DNA of 64,000 nt. Origin: Geminicoccus roseus DSM 18922. Lineage in GTDB: Bacteria > Pseudomonadota > Alphaproteobacteria > Geminicoccales > Geminicoccaceae. The notes under the pieces are model-generated. The model searched no databases. It was not told the DNA's origin and saw only the letters and a program-made list of their open reading frames with translations. The stretch covers positions 3,906,373 through 3,970,372 of the forward strand of contig NZ_KE386572.1 in NCBI RefSeq assembly GCF_000427665.1. Direction: 5' to 3'. How positions within the stretch are numbered: the stretch's first letter is position 1; every line of letters starts with the position of its first letter. Positions 16,667-25,829 of the stretch are shown piece after piece. Both the position numbers and the translations under genes were made by a program.

Positions 16667-18967
16667 ATGCTGACAGGCCGCGCTACGTGCCGGACTTTGA
16701 CCGCGCTCTGGTTGTCCACATCGCTGCTCACGGGGACCGCCGCCTACCGGGCGGCGATGGCGCAGGAGCAGTCCACGGCGCTCACCGAGATCGTGGTCCA
16801 GGGCAACCAGCGCATCGAGCGGGCGACCATCGAGAACTATCTCTCGATGCGGGTGGGCGACCCGATCACCGACGACAAGATCGACGATTCCCTCAAGACC
16901 CTGTTCGCCACCGGGTTGTTCGACGACGTCCGCATCGAGCGGGAAGGCTCGACGGTGGTGGTGACCGTGGTCGAGAACCCGATCATCAACCAGGTGGCGT
17001 TCGAGGGTAACGACCGGATCACCGACGAGGTGCTGAGCCAGGAGGTGCAGCTGCAGCCGCGCACGGTGTTCACCCGCGCCCGCGTCCAGGCCGCCGTCAC
17101 CCGCATCCTCGACATCTACCGCTCCAGCGGCCGCTACGGCGCCACGGTTGAGCCCAAGGTGATCGAGCTCGACCAGAACCGCGTCAACCTGGTGTTCGAG
17201 ATCAAGGAGGGACCGCTCACCGGGGTGGGCGGCATCAGCTTCATCGGCAACGAGAACTATTCCGACTCGGCCCTGCGCGGCGCGATCCAGACCAAGGAAA
17301 GCGCCTGGTACCGGTTCTTCACCTCCGACGACACCTACGACCCGGACCGGCTGGCCTATGACGAGGAGCTGCTGCGCCGCTTCTACACCAGCCGCGGCTA
17401 TGCCCAGTTCGAGGTGCGCTCGGCGGTGGCCGAGCTGTCGCCGGACGGCACCGACTTCTTCATCACCTTCACGGTCGACGAGGGCGAGCTGTTCGACTTC
17501 GGCGAGATCGAGGTCAGCAGCAACGTCCGGGATGTCCAGCCCGAGGAGCTGCAGGCCCTGCTGGTGCCGGAGGTCGGCACGACCTACGACAGCGACCAGA
17601 TCGAGAAGACCGTCGACGACCTGACCGACCGGCTGTCGGTGCTGGGCTACGCCTTCACCAAGGTGAACCCGGTGCAGCGCCTGGATCCCGAGGCGAAGAC
17701 CGTCTCGGTGAATTTCGCGATCGACGAGGGGCCGCGCGTCTATGTCGAGCGGATCGACATCCGCGGCAACGTGCGCACCCTGGACCGGGTGATCCGCCGC
17801 GAGTTCCGCCTAGCCGAGGGCGACGCGTTCAACGCCGACCTCCTGCGCCGCTCGCAGCAGCGCGTCCGCGCCCTGGGCTTCTTCGACAATGTCGGGGTCA
17901 ACACCCTCCAGGGCTCCGCCCCGGACAAGGTGGTGATCACCGTGGACGTGACCGAGCGCTCCACCGGCGAACTCTCGTTCGGCGCCGGCTACTCGACCTC
18001 GGACGGCGTCTTGGGCGACGTGCGGCTGCGCGAGCGCAACCTGCTCGGCCGCGGCCAGGACCTGGACGCCCAGTTCACCTTCTCCGGCCGCCGCCAGGAC
18101 ATCGGCCTGGGCTTCACCGAGCCCTACTTCATGGGCCGCGACCTGTCGGTCGGCATCGACCTGTTCTCGCGCCAGACCGACTTCCAGGACGAATCGTCGT
18201 TCGACGAGCGCAACGTCGGCGGCACCCTGCGCGCCAACTACCCGCTCACGGAGAACTGGCGCCACGGCGTGCGCTACACGCTGCGCAACGACAAGATCTT
18301 CGACGTCGCCGAGGACAGCTCGCCCTACATCCGGGACGAGGAGGGCGACCGCACCTCCTCGATCATCGGCCAGACCTTCACCTACGACACCCGCGACGAC
18401 CGCTTCCTGCCCAATGCAGGCGTGCTGTTCCGCTACGACCAGGACCTGGCCGGGCTGGGCGGCGACAACCAGTGGTTCAAGCAGGAGCTCCGGGCCGACT
18501 GGTACTACTCGATCGTTCCGGACGTGGTGCTCAACCTGGCAGCCTCGGGCGGCTACATCTTCGCCTTCGGCGGCGAGGAAGTGCACCTGTCCGACCGGTT
18601 CTTCATCGGCGGTTCCAGCTTCCGCGGCTTCGAGTTTGCCGGCATCGGCCCGCGCGACGTGGACTATGACGACTCGCTGGGCGGCAACCTCTATTATGTC
18701 GGCACCGCGGAAATGCGCTTCCCGCTGGGCCTGCCCGAGGAACTTCAGATCTTCGGTCGCGGTTTCGCCCAGGCGGGTACGCTGACCGACATCGACATCA
18801 GCGGGCCGGGGCTCGAGGATTCCGGATCGATCCGTGCCTCGGCGGGCGTCGGGATCTCCTGGATCTCTCCGCTTGGACCTTTGGCGATTGATTTCGCCGT
18901 GCCCTTCGCCAAAGAAGACTATGACCAGACCGAGGAGTTCCGGCTTTCCTTCGGCACCCGGTTCTGA
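16667..18967 (+). CDS. bamA: outer-membrane protein assembly factor BamA
   Basis: Omp85-family core of the BAM complex, which inserts beta-barrel proteins into the outer membrane. A signal peptide (cleavage probably after AMA at about 32) is followed by five POTRA repeats (about 38-425) and a C-terminal barrel. The barrel contains the conserved loop-6 element SFRGFEFAG and ends in a terminal Phe (GTRF). 766 aa. ATG 16667 was chosen because it gives a proper signal peptide; the frame stays open upstream to 16607 in non-signal sequence overlapping rseP. Confidence 0.96.
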   Translation: MLTGRATCRTLTALWLSTSLLTGTAAYRAAMAQEQSTALTEIVVQGNQRIERATIENYLSMRVGDPITDDKIDDSLKTLFATGLFDDVRIEREGSTVVVTVVENPIINQVAFEGNDRITDEVLSQEVQLQPRTVFTRARVQAAVTRILDIYRSSGRYGATVEPKVIELDQNRVNLVFEIKEGPLTGVGGISFIGNENYSDSALRGAIQTKESAWYRFFTSDDTYDPDRLAYDEELLRRFYTSRGYAQFEVRSAVAELSPDGTDFFITFTVDEGELFDFGEIEVSSNVRDVQPEELQALLVPEVGTTYDSDQIEKTVDDLTDRLSVLGYAFTKVNPVQRLDPEAKTVSVNFAIDEGPRVYVERIDIRGNVRTLDRVIRREFRLAEGDAFNADLLRRSQQRVRALGFFDNVGVNTLQGSAPDKVVITVDVTERSTGELSFGAGYSTSDGVLGDVRLRERNLLGRGQDLDAQFTFSGRRQDIGLGFTEPYFMGRDLSVGIDLFSRQTDFQDESSFDERNVGGTLRANYPLTENWRHGVRYTLRNDKIFDVAEDSSPYIRDEEGDRTSSIIGQTFTYDTRDDRFLPNAGVLFRYDQDLAGLGGDNQWFKQELRADWYYSIVPDVVLNLAASGGYIFAFGGEEVHLSDRFFIGGSSFRGFEFAGIGPRDVDYDDSLGGNLYYVGTAEMRFPLGLPEELQIFGRGFAQAGTLTDIDISGPGLEDSGSIRASAGVGISWISPLGPLAIDFAVPFAKEDYDQTEEFRLSFGTRF

Positions 18968-18982
18968 ACGGAGGCAGCTGGC

Positions 18983-19651
18983 TTGCCGAGCACAATCTTG
19001 ACCATGATCAGCACCGAAACGCGGGCGGGCCTCCGGCTCGCCGGCCGCGCGGCCCTGGTCGTCCTGGCCGCCGGCTTCGCCGCGCCGGCCCTGGCCCAGC
19101 AGGCCGCCACCCCGCCGGCCGTGGACGCCGGCGTGGAGGAGAGCCTGCCGCCGGCCGTGGTCGGCATCATCGACTACCAGAAGATCCTGCGTGACGCGAA
19201 GGCGGCCGCCAGCATCCGCGACCAGGTGGAGGCGCGGCGCAAGTCCTACCAGGAGGAGATCGGCCAGCAGGAGCAGGAACTGCGCGAGCAGGACCAGGCC
19301 CTGGTGAAGCAGCGCACCGTGCTCTCGCCCGAGGCGTTCAGCGCCAAGCGTGGCGAGTTCGAAAAAGAGGTCGCCGAGGTCCAGAAGAACGTCCAGGCGC
19401 GCCGCCGCGAGCTGGACGAGGTCACCGCGGTGGCCCTGGCCGAGGTGCGCGAGGCGATCATCCAGGTCGTCTCGCAGCTGGCCGAGGCCAAGGGCTTCAA
19501 CGTCGTGGTGCCGTCCTCCACCGTGCTGGTGTTCTCGCCCCGGATCGACATCACCATGGACGTGCTGCAGCGCCTGGACGAGCGCCTGCCCGACGTGAAG
19601 GTGGCCGAGACGGCGCCGGAACTGTCGCAGCAGCCCCAGCAGCCGCAGTGA
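18983..19651 (+). CDS. skp: periplasmic chaperone OmpH/Skp
   Basis: Periplasmic chaperone that holds outer-membrane proteins for BamA. Signal peptide with RAALVVLAAGFAAPALAQ, then VVGIIDYQKILRDAKAA and a long coiled coil (about 75-150, rich in Gln, Glu and Lys) as in Skp tentacles. 222 aa from TTG 18983, which is preceded by GGAGGC. ATG 19004 would also leave a complete signal peptide but lacks a ribosome-binding site. It lies between bamA and lpxD as usual. Confidence 0.9.
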   Translation: MPSTILTMISTETRAGLRLAGRAALVVLAAGFAAPALAQQAATPPAVDAGVEESLPPAVVGIIDYQKILRDAKAAASIRDQVEARRKSYQEEIGQQEQELREQDQALVKQRTVLSPEAFSAKRGEFEKEVAEVQKNVQARRRELDEVTAVALAEVREAIIQVVSQLAEAKGFNVVVPSSTVLVFSPRIDITMDVLQRLDERLPDVKVAETAPELSQQPQQPQ

Positions 19652-19657
19652 TCGACG

Positions 19658-20701
19658 ATGGCCGATCCCAGATTTTTCGACCGGACCGGCCCCTGCCGGC
19701 TGGGTGAGCTGGCGGAGCTGGTCCAGGCGACGCTGGAAGGCGATCCGGACCTGCTGATCGAGGACGTGGCGAACCTGGCCTTGGCGGGCCCGGCCGACCT
19801 GTCGTTCTTCGACCACCGCCGTTATGCCGCCGATCTCGCCGCCACCAAGGCCGCCGCGGTGGTGGCCAGGCCTGCCAATGCCGAGGCGATCCCGGCCGGC
19901 AAGGCCCGGCTGCTGGTGCGCGACCCGCAGCTGGCGATGGCGCTGATCGCGGCGCGCTTCTACCCGGGCGAGCTGGCGCAGGACGGGGTGCCCGGCGAGA
20001 CCCGCATAGCGCCCGGCGCCCATGTGGATCCCAGCGCCCGGCTGGGGGCTGGCGTCGAGGTGGGCCCGGGTGCCGTGGTCATGGCCGAGGCGGAGCTTGC
20101 CGAGGGCGTGCAGGTGGCGCCCAACGCCGTGATCGGCAGCCATGTCCGGATCGGCGCCTGGAGCCGGATCGGCGCGGGTGCTACCCTGTCCCACTGCCAG
20201 CTCGGCGCCCGGGTGGTGATCCATCCCGGGGTGCGGATCGGCCAGGACGGGTTCGGCTTCGCCATGGGCGCCAGCCACCGCAAGGTCCCCCAGCTCGGCC
20301 GCGTCCTGGTGGAGGACGACGTGGAGATCGGCGCCAACAGCACGGTCGATCGCGGCAGCGGCTCGGACACGGTGATCGGCCGCGGCAGCAAGATCGACAA
20401 CCTGGTGATGATCGCGCACAACGTGCGGATCGGCGCGCACTGCGTCGTGGTCGCCCAGTCGGGCATTTCCGGCAGCACCTCGATCGGCGACCACAGCGTG
20501 CTGGCGGCCCAGTCCGGGGTGACCGGGCACCTGACCATCGGGCCGCGCGTCCAGCTCGCCGCGCGCAGCGCCGTGAAGGACGACCTGCCCGGCGACGCCA
20601 TCTATGGCGGCGCCCCGGCAGTGCCGGTGGGCGAGTGGCGGCGGCAGGTCGCGGCGGTCCAGATGCTTGGCAGAAGAAAGAAGAGAGGAGACGGCCGGTG
20701 A
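19658..20701 (+). CDS. lpxD: UDP-3-O-(3-hydroxyacyl)glucosamine N-acyltransferase
   Basis: Third lipid A step, adding the N-linked hydroxyacyl chain. 347 aa: N-terminal uridine-binding domain (about 1-105), then a left-handed beta-helix of hexapeptide repeats ([11 protein letters not shown] and similar). [17 protein letters not shown] carries the catalytic His. A short basic C-terminal helix ends in GRRKKRG. The stop overlaps the fabZ GTG. Confidence 0.97.
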   Translation: MADPRFFDRTGPCRLGELAELVQATLEGDPDLLIEDVANLALAGPADLSFFDHRRYAADLAATKAAAVVARPANAEAIPAGKARLLVRDPQLAMALIAARFYPGELAQDGVPGETRIAPGAHVDPSARLGAGVEVGPGAVVMAEAELAEGVQVAPNAVIGSHVRIGAWSRIGAGATLSHCQLGARVVIHPGVRIGQDGFGFAMGASHRKVPQLGRVLVEDDVEIGANSTVDRGSGSDTVIGRGSKIDNLVMIAHNVRIGAHCVVVAQSGISGSTSIGDHSVLAAQSGVTGHLTIGPRVQLAARSAVKDDLPGDAIYGGAPAVPVGEWRRQVAAVQMLGRRKKRGDGR

Positions 20702-21189
20702 GCCAGCAGGGTCGGTTCGAGCCGGGTACGCCGCTTCCCGACATCGACTATACGGGCGTCCTCCAGCGGATCCCGCATCGCTATCCCATGCTGATGGTCG
20801 ACGGGGTGACCGAGATCGAGGCGTTCAAGCGCGCGGTCGGCATCAAGAACGTCACCTTCAACGAGCCGTTCTTCCAGGGCCATTTCCCCAGCGACCCGAT
20901 CATGCCGGGCGTGCTGGTGATCGAGGCGCTGGCCCAGGCGGCGGCGGTGCTGGTGGTGGCCTCGCTGGGTCCGGACTTCGAGGGAACCCTGGTCTATTTC
21001 TCCACCGTGGACGAAGTGAAGTTCCGCCGCCCGGTCCGTCCGGGCAACCAGCTCAAGCTTGAGGTGGTGCTCGAGCGCTCCAAGCTGATGATCTACAAGT
21101 TCCGCGGCCGCGCCATGGTCGGCGACAACCTCGCCACCGAATGCTCGTTCTCCGCCAAGGTGATGGCGGGGGGACGCAGCGGTGGCTGA
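20698..21189 (+). CDS. fabZ: 3-hydroxyacyl-ACP dehydratase FabZ
   Basis: Dehydratase of fatty acid elongation. The hot-dog fold shows [11 protein letters not shown], the active-site [20 protein letters not shown] (His in GHFP, Glu in IEALAQ), and [14 protein letters not shown] 20698 is preceded by GAGAGGAG and overlaps the lpxD stop; it gives 163 aa. Its location between lpxD and lpxA couples fatty-acid and lipid A synthesis. The last 8 bp overlap lpxA. Confidence 0.96.
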   Translation: MSQQGRFEPGTPLPDIDYTGVLQRIPHRYPMLMVDGVTEIEAFKRAVGIKNVTFNEPFFQGHFPSDPIMPGVLVIEALAQAAAVLVVASLGPDFEGTLVYFSTVDEVKFRRPVRPGNQLKLEVVLERSKLMIYKFRGRAMVGDNLATECSFSAKVMAGGRSGG

Positions 21190-21985
21190 GATCCATCCCA
21201 CCGCGATCGTCGACAAGAAGGCCGAGATCGCCCAGGACGTGGAGATCGGCCCCTACTGCATCGTCGGGCCGAACGTGACGCTGGAGGCCGGCTGCAAGCT
21301 GGTGGCCCACGTGGTGCTGGACGGCCATACCACGGTGGGCGAGGGCACCCGCATCCACCCGTTCGCCTGCATCGGCCAGCCGCCCCAGCACCTGCGCTAC
21401 AAGGGCGAGCCGTCCACCATCACGATCGGGCCGCGCTCCTGGATCCGCGAGCACGTCACCATCCATCCCGGCACCGAGGGCGGGCGGATGGCGACCACGG
21501 TGGGTGCGGAGTGCCTGCTGATGGCCAGCATCCACATCGCCCATGACTGCATCGTCGGCAACGGCGTGGTGATGGCCAACAACGCGACGCTGGGTGGCCA
21601 TGTCACGGTCGGCGACTATGCCTTCCTGGGCGGCCTTTGCGCGGTGCACCAGTTCGTGCGGATCGGCCAGTACGCCATGCTGGGCGGGCTGTCCGGGGTC
21701 GAGAACGACGTGATCCCCTACGGGCTGGTGATGGGCAACCGGGCGCACCTGTCCGGGCTGAACAACGTGGGCATGAAGCGGCGCGGGGTCAGCCGGGACG
21801 AGATCCGCCAGATGCGCAACGCCTACCGCACCCTGTTTGAGGGCGAGGGCGCCTTTGCCGACCGCCTGAACGAGGTGGCCGAGGTGTTCGCCGACCAGCC
21901 CAGGGTGATGGAACTGGTCGACTTCATCCAGAAGACCTCCTCGCGCGACCTCTGCCACCCCCGGGCCGGCGACCGTCTGCTCTGA
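21182..21985 (+). CDS. lpxA: UDP-N-acetylglucosamine acyltransferase
   Basis: First lipid A step, O-acylation of UDP-GlcNAc. 267 aa with hexapeptide-repeat helix and HIAHDCIVGNGVVMANN, whose HIAHD contains the catalytic His. GGLCAVHQFVRIGQYAMLGG and the C-terminal helical region MRNAYRTLFEGEG follow. GTG 21182 overlaps fabZ by 8 bp. Confidence 0.97.
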   Translation: MAEIHPTAIVDKKAEIAQDVEIGPYCIVGPNVTLEAGCKLVAHVVLDGHTTVGEGTRIHPFACIGQPPQHLRYKGEPSTITIGPRSWIREHVTIHPGTEGGRMATTVGAECLLMASIHIAHDCIVGNGVVMANNATLGGHVTVGDYAFLGGLCAVHQFVRIGQYAMLGGLSGVENDVIPYGLVMGNRAHLSGLNNVGMKRRGVSRDEIRQMRNAYRTLFEGEGAFADRLNEVAEVFADQPRVMELVDFIQKTSSRDLCHPRAGDRLL

Positions 21986-22005
21986 CCGGAAAGAACGGCA
22001 CCTCC

Positions 22006-22827
22006 TTGGCCCCCAGGCTCGCGATCGTCGCCGGCAGCGGCCCGATGCCTAGGCGTCTGGCGGACAGCGCGCGCGCGGCCGGCCGCGACGTGTTCATCCT
22101 GAACCTGGACGGTGTCACCGACCCGGCCACCGCCGACGGGCTGCCCAGCGCCACGGTCGGGATCGGCCAGCTGGGCCGGGCGATTGAGATCCTGCACCGC
22201 GAGAACATCGCCGAGATCTGCATGATCGGGCCGGTCAAGCGGCCGTCCCTGTCGGCGATCGGGCTGGACAAGCGCGCCATCGCGCTCCTGCCCAGGCTGA
22301 TCCGCCAGGGACGGGGCGACGACGCGCTGCTGCGGGTCGTCGTGGGCGAGCTGGAAGGCGAGGGCTTCCGGGTGGTGGGCGCCCACGAGGTCGAGGCTTC
22401 GCTGCTGGCGCCCGCCGGCCGGCTCGGCCGCCACGCCCCGGATGCCGAGGCCGAGCAGGACGTGGCGCTGGGCGTCCGGGTCGCCCGCGCGCTGGGCGCC
22501 CTGGATGTCGGGCAGGCCGTGGTGGTCCAGCAGGGCCAGGTGATCGGCGTGGAGGCGGTCGAGGGCACCGACCGGCTCCTGGAGCGCTGCGGCGCGCTGC
22601 GCCTGGCCGGGCGCGGCGGGGTGCTGGTCAAGCTGAAGAAGCCGCAGCAGGAGCGGCGCGCCGACCTGCCGACGGTCGGCACCGACACGGTCGCCCGGGC
22701 CGCCGCAGCCGGCCTAGTCGGGATCGCGATCGAGACCGGCCAGACCCTGCTGGTCGACCGGGAGGCCACCATCGCCGCCTGTGACGCGGAAGGCCTGTTC
22801 CTGCTCGGCATCGATCCCGGGCCATGA
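22006..22827 (+). CDS. lpxI: UDP-2,3-diacylglucosamine pyrophosphatase LpxI (DUF1009)
   Basis: Makes lipid X from UDP-2,3-diacylglucosamine. LpxI is the alphaproteobacterial replacement for LpxH. It starts LAIVAGSGPMPRRLA (about 5-19), continues with ICMIGPVKRPSL, and ends with the family hallmark KKPQQERRADLPTVGTDTV (about 217-235) and GIAIETGQTLLVDRE. 273 aa from TTG 22006. No LpxH-type calcineurin phosphatase is present in the cluster, which supports the assignment. Confidence 0.93.
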   Translation: MAPRLAIVAGSGPMPRRLADSARAAGRDVFILNLDGVTDPATADGLPSATVGIGQLGRAIEILHRENIAEICMIGPVKRPSLSAIGLDKRAIALLPRLIRQGRGDDALLRVVVGELEGEGFRVVGAHEVEASLLAPAGRLGRHAPDAEAEQDVALGVRVARALGALDVGQAVVVQQGQVIGVEAVEGTDRLLERCGALRLAGRGGVLVKLKKPQQERRADLPTVGTDTVARAAAAGLVGIAIETGQTLLVDREATIAACDAEGLFLLGIDPGP

Positions 22828-24038
22828 GCGCGCTGGTGCCGGACGAGAAGCCGTTTTGCCTGTTCGTGGTGGCGGGCGAGCCGTCCGGCGACCAGCTGGC
22901 CGGGCGGTTCGTCCAGACCCTGCGCCGGCTCCTGGCGCCCCGGCCGGTGGAGGTCCACGGCGTGGGCGGCCCCCGCCTGGCGGCGCTCGGGCAGCGGACC
23001 CTGCTGCCGCTGGAAGACTTGGCGCTGATGGGCTTTGCCGAGGTGCTGCCCAAGATCCTGGCGATCCGCCGGCACCTGCGCGACGTCGAGGCGGCGGTGC
23101 GCCGGCTCCAACCGGACCTGCTGCTGACCGTGGACGCGCCGGGCTTCAACCTGCGCCTCCTGGAGCGGCTGCGCGACCTGCCGGTGCGCAAGGTGCACTA
23201 CGTGGCGCCGCAGGCCTGGGCCTGGAAGGAGGGCCGGGCCAGGAAGCTGCCGGGCCTGGTCGACCATGTGCTCTACATCCTGCCGTTCGAGCCGGCCTTC
23301 TTCGACCGGTTCGGCGTGTCCGGCAGCTTTGTCGGCCATCCGGTGGTCGAGGAGCCGGCCGAGGCACCGGACGGCGGCCGCTGGCGCGCGGCCAACGCGG
23401 TGCCGGCCACCCGCCGGCTCCTGTGCCTCCTGCCCGGCAGCCGGCGCTCGGAGGTGAGCCGGCACCTGCCGATCCTGCGCGAGGTGGCGGCCGACCTGGC
23501 GGTCGATCATGCCGATCTGGGGGTGGTGCTGCCGACCGTGCCCTCGGTCGAGGCGCTGGTGCGGGAAGGGGTGGCGGACTGGCCGGTGGCGGCGCATGTC
23601 ACCACCGACCGGGAGAACCGCTTCGACCTGTTCGCCGCCTGCGACGTGGCGATCGCCGCGTCCGGCACGGTGACGCTGGAACTGGCGCTGGGCTCCTGCC
23701 CGACCGTGGTGATCTACCAGACTTCGGCGGTCTCGGCCTGGATCGCCAGGCGGCTGGTGAAGGTGCGCTATGCCGCGCTGGTGAACCTGATCGCCGGCCG
23801 GGAGGTGCTGCCGGAACTGCTGCAGGAGGCCTGCACCGCGCCGGCGATCGCCCGGGAGGTGTCGCTCCTGATGGAGGACCCGGACGAGGCCCAGGCGCAG
23901 CGGCGGGCGATGGGTGCCGTGGTGCGCTCGCTGATGCCGCCGGGCGGCTGGCTGCCGAGCGAGGCGGCGGTGCGGGCGGCGCTGGGGCCAATGCTGCCGG
24001 ATCCAGGCCATGGCGCCGAAGCTGGCGACACGATCTAG
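22824..24038 (+). CDS. lpxB: lipid-A-disaccharide synthase
   Basis: GT19 enzyme joining lipid X and UDP-diacylglucosamine. Motifs: VVAGEPSGDQLAGRF (about 10-24), APQAWAWKEGRARKL, SFVGHPVVEE, LLPGSRRSEVSRHLP, and ASGTVTLELAL near 295. 404 aa. ATG 22824 overlaps the lpxI stop, ending the operon; its last 4 bp overlap the convergent phosphotransferase gene. Confidence 0.96.
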   Translation: MSALVPDEKPFCLFVVAGEPSGDQLAGRFVQTLRRLLAPRPVEVHGVGGPRLAALGQRTLLPLEDLALMGFAEVLPKILAIRRHLRDVEAAVRRLQPDLLLTVDAPGFNLRLLERLRDLPVRKVHYVAPQAWAWKEGRARKLPGLVDHVLYILPFEPAFFDRFGVSGSFVGHPVVEEPAEAPDGGRWRAANAVPATRRLLCLLPGSRRSEVSRHLPILREVAADLAVDHADLGVVLPTVPSVEALVREGVADWPVAAHVTTDRENRFDLFAACDVAIAASGTVTLELALGSCPTVVIYQTSAVSAWIARRLVKVRYAALVNLIAGREVLPELLQEACTAPAIAREVSLLMEDPDEAQAQRRAMGAVVRSLMPPGGWLPSEAAVRAALGPMLPDPGHGAEAGDTI

Positions 24039-24874
24039 CCGAGCAGGCGACGAGCGATTGCATGGACTACGAGATCGATGGCAGCGCCCTTGTGGTCGCT
24101 GTCGCCGATGAACCAGGCTGCCGATAAGCCCGTCCACGCGACGATCCAGCGAAGGAGCCGCCCAGGCTCGACCCCTGTTGCCTCGATCACGACATCCAGC
24201 CGGGCTTCCAGCCGGCCCGGCAAGGTGGCGAGCGGCCGGTCCGGATCGCTGAGATCCGGGTTGGTGAACATGTTGGCGTAGTCGAAGGTTCGCTCGCCCA
24301 GCAGCCCGTGGGGGTCGATCGCCAGCCATCCCCGCTCGCCGAAATACAGCACGTTCTCGTGGTGGAGGTCGCCATGGAGCGGACACACGGCCTGTGGGTC
24401 CGCCAGGAGCTGGCGTGCCGTATCGGCGGCGGGGACAAGCGCCGCGTGTGCCGGGGTAAGCTGGAAGAGCGGCTGGAACCAGGCTTCCAGCGGGTGCAGA
24501 TCCGGGATCGGGCGGTGCTGCGCTGCATGCAGCCGGGTCGCGGTGCGGCAGAGGATCCGGCAGGCTTCGTCATCCTGGCCCGACCATGCCATCTGTGCGA
24601 GACCGGGGGTGCCGGCTGCCGCCCGTTCCATGAGCAGGGCGTCCGTGGACGAGGCGAAGATCCTGGCGGCGCCCTGGCCATCCCACCAGGTCATGAGGCG
24701 ATAGCCCGCCTGCTCGTCGGGCATGCGAGCGACCTTCAGCATCCTGGGCGAGCCCTCGTGCCGTACCGGAACAACCCAGCTGGACCGGGTCGTCCGCAGG
24801 GGGGCGTCCGGGACCAAGCGCCACGCCTCCAAGAACTTCCTGACCTTCGGCGGGAGGGCAGCAGGCACGCTCAA
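24035..24874 (-). CDS. aminoglycoside/streptomycin 6-phosphotransferase-like kinase
   Basis: A 279-aa kinase-fold protein. The catalytic loop PLHGDLHHENVLYFG (about 164-178) has the HGDxHxxN of Brenner-type phosphotransferases. WLAIDPHGLLGERTFDYAN follows with the metal-binding Asp. The layout (RSSWVVPVRHEGSPRMLKVA near the N-terminus, then DEQAGYRLMTWW) resembles APH(6) streptomycin kinases; this is a family-level match and the true substrate may be a cellular metabolite. The start is TTG 24872-24874, preceded by GAGGTGAG. Codon third positions look less GC-saturated than in neighbours, by eye, which may indicate later acquisition. Confidence 0.75.
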   Translation of the reverse strand: MSVPAALPPKVRKFLEAWRLVPDAPLRTTRSSWVVPVRHEGSPRMLKVARMPDEQAGYRLMTWWDGQGAARIFASSTDALLMERAAAGTPGLAQMAWSGQDDEACRILCRTATRLHAAQHRPIPDLHPLEAWFQPLFQLTPAHAALVPAADTARQLLADPQAVCPLHGDLHHENVLYFGERGWLAIDPHGLLGERTFDYANMFTNPDLSDPDRPLATLPGRLEARLDVVIEATGVEPGRLLRWIVAWTGLSAAWFIGDSDHKGAAIDLVVHAIARRLLG

Positions 24875-25022
24875 GGAAAGCTCACCTCAGCTGGCTGTCC
24901 GCTACGGGACAGGCTATCCGAAAGGACTGCCCGAGCGAACGCGCCCAGACCCTCGCGAGCCTCGCTTCCGCACGCCTGGGATGAGCTGGACCGGCCATGC
25001 GCGCCCTTCGGGCCGACACCGT

Positions 25023-25817
25023 CTACTCGGCGGCGCGAAGGGCGGCGCCGGCGGCCCGTGCGGCGGCCAGGATCTCGGCCTCGCTCACGTTGATGCCGGT
25101 GCGGGCCTGGGCCAGGGCGGTGTTGTAGGCGAACTCGTCGTAGGGATTCACGGCATCGACCACCAGCCGGCCCTCGCCATAGCCGGCGATCACCGCCTCG
25201 GCCAGCGCCGCGCAGTGCAGCGACCGGCCGGCACCGACATGGACGATCCCGCCCCGGCGCCTGGTCGCCAGCGCCGCGATCATGGCGGCCGCCTGGGCCA
25301 CCGGGACGAAGTCGCGCCGGGTCGAGCCGGCCATGTCGAAGCGGATCAGGCCCTCCCGCTTCAGCCGGTCCAGCATGGCGCCGAAGAAGGTGGAGCGGCC
25401 GGGCCACTCGAAGCCGAACACGTTGGACAGGCGCAGGATGCACAGGCGCTGGCCCAGCAGCACCTGGCCCGCCTGCTCCAAACGGAGCTTGTTGCGGCCA
25501 TAGGCCGAGGCCGGTGCCGGGAGATCGCTCTCGCGCAGGCGCCGGCCCTCGGCCGGGCCGTAGACCGCGCGGCTGGACAGCATGACGTAATGGGCCGGGT
25601 GGCGGGCCAGCCGGGTCAGGAGCAGGTGCTCCACATCATCCGCCAGCCGCCAGGCCTCGGTGCCGATGCCGGCGGCCCGGCCGGCATGGATCACCAGCTC
25701 GACCCCCTCCAGGGGAACGTCCGGGATCGCCTGGTGCGGCACCGGCGCGGCGTCGGGCAGGGCCGCCAGCAGGTGGCGGCCGATGAAGCCGGAGGCGCCG
25801 GTGACCAGGATCCGCAC
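25023..25817 (-). CDS. NAD-dependent epimerase/dehydratase family protein
   Basis: Extended short-chain dehydrogenase of 264 aa. Rossmann motif VTGASGFIGRHL (about 5-16), MLSSRAVYGPAEG, the catalytic YGRNK (about 120-124), and ILRLSNVFGFEWPGRSTFF. It is shorter than the typical 310-330 aa sugar epimerase, with a trimmed substrate domain. The substrate is not predictable. It lies 12 bp downstream of rnd on the same strand, so co-transcription is likely. The tail ends in a helical Ala/Arg stretch. Confidence 0.82.
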   Translation of the reverse strand: MRILVTGASGFIGRHLLAALPDAAPVPHQAIPDVPLEGVELVIHAGRAAGIGTEAWRLADDVEHLLLTRLARHPAHYVMLSSRAVYGPAEGRRLRESDLPAPASAYGRNKLRLEQAGQVLLGQRLCILRLSNVFGFEWPGRSTFFGAMLDRLKREGLIRFDMAGSTRRDFVPVAQAAAMIAALATRRRGGIVHVGAGRSLHCAALAEAVIAGYGEGRLVVDAVNPYDEFAYNTALAQARTGINVSEAEILAAARAAGAALRAAE

Positions 25818-25829
25818 CGCCCCCTCCCG

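Noticed and set aside
17810-20530. A 906-codon minus-strand frame opposite bamA, skp and lpxD
   Set aside because: Shadow of real genes; the repetitive Gly/Ala/Arg/His composition has no motif.
24998-25022. Terminator GCCC-TTC-GGGC after the epimerase gene
   Set aside because: Only 4 bp of stem and no T-run, too weak to list.
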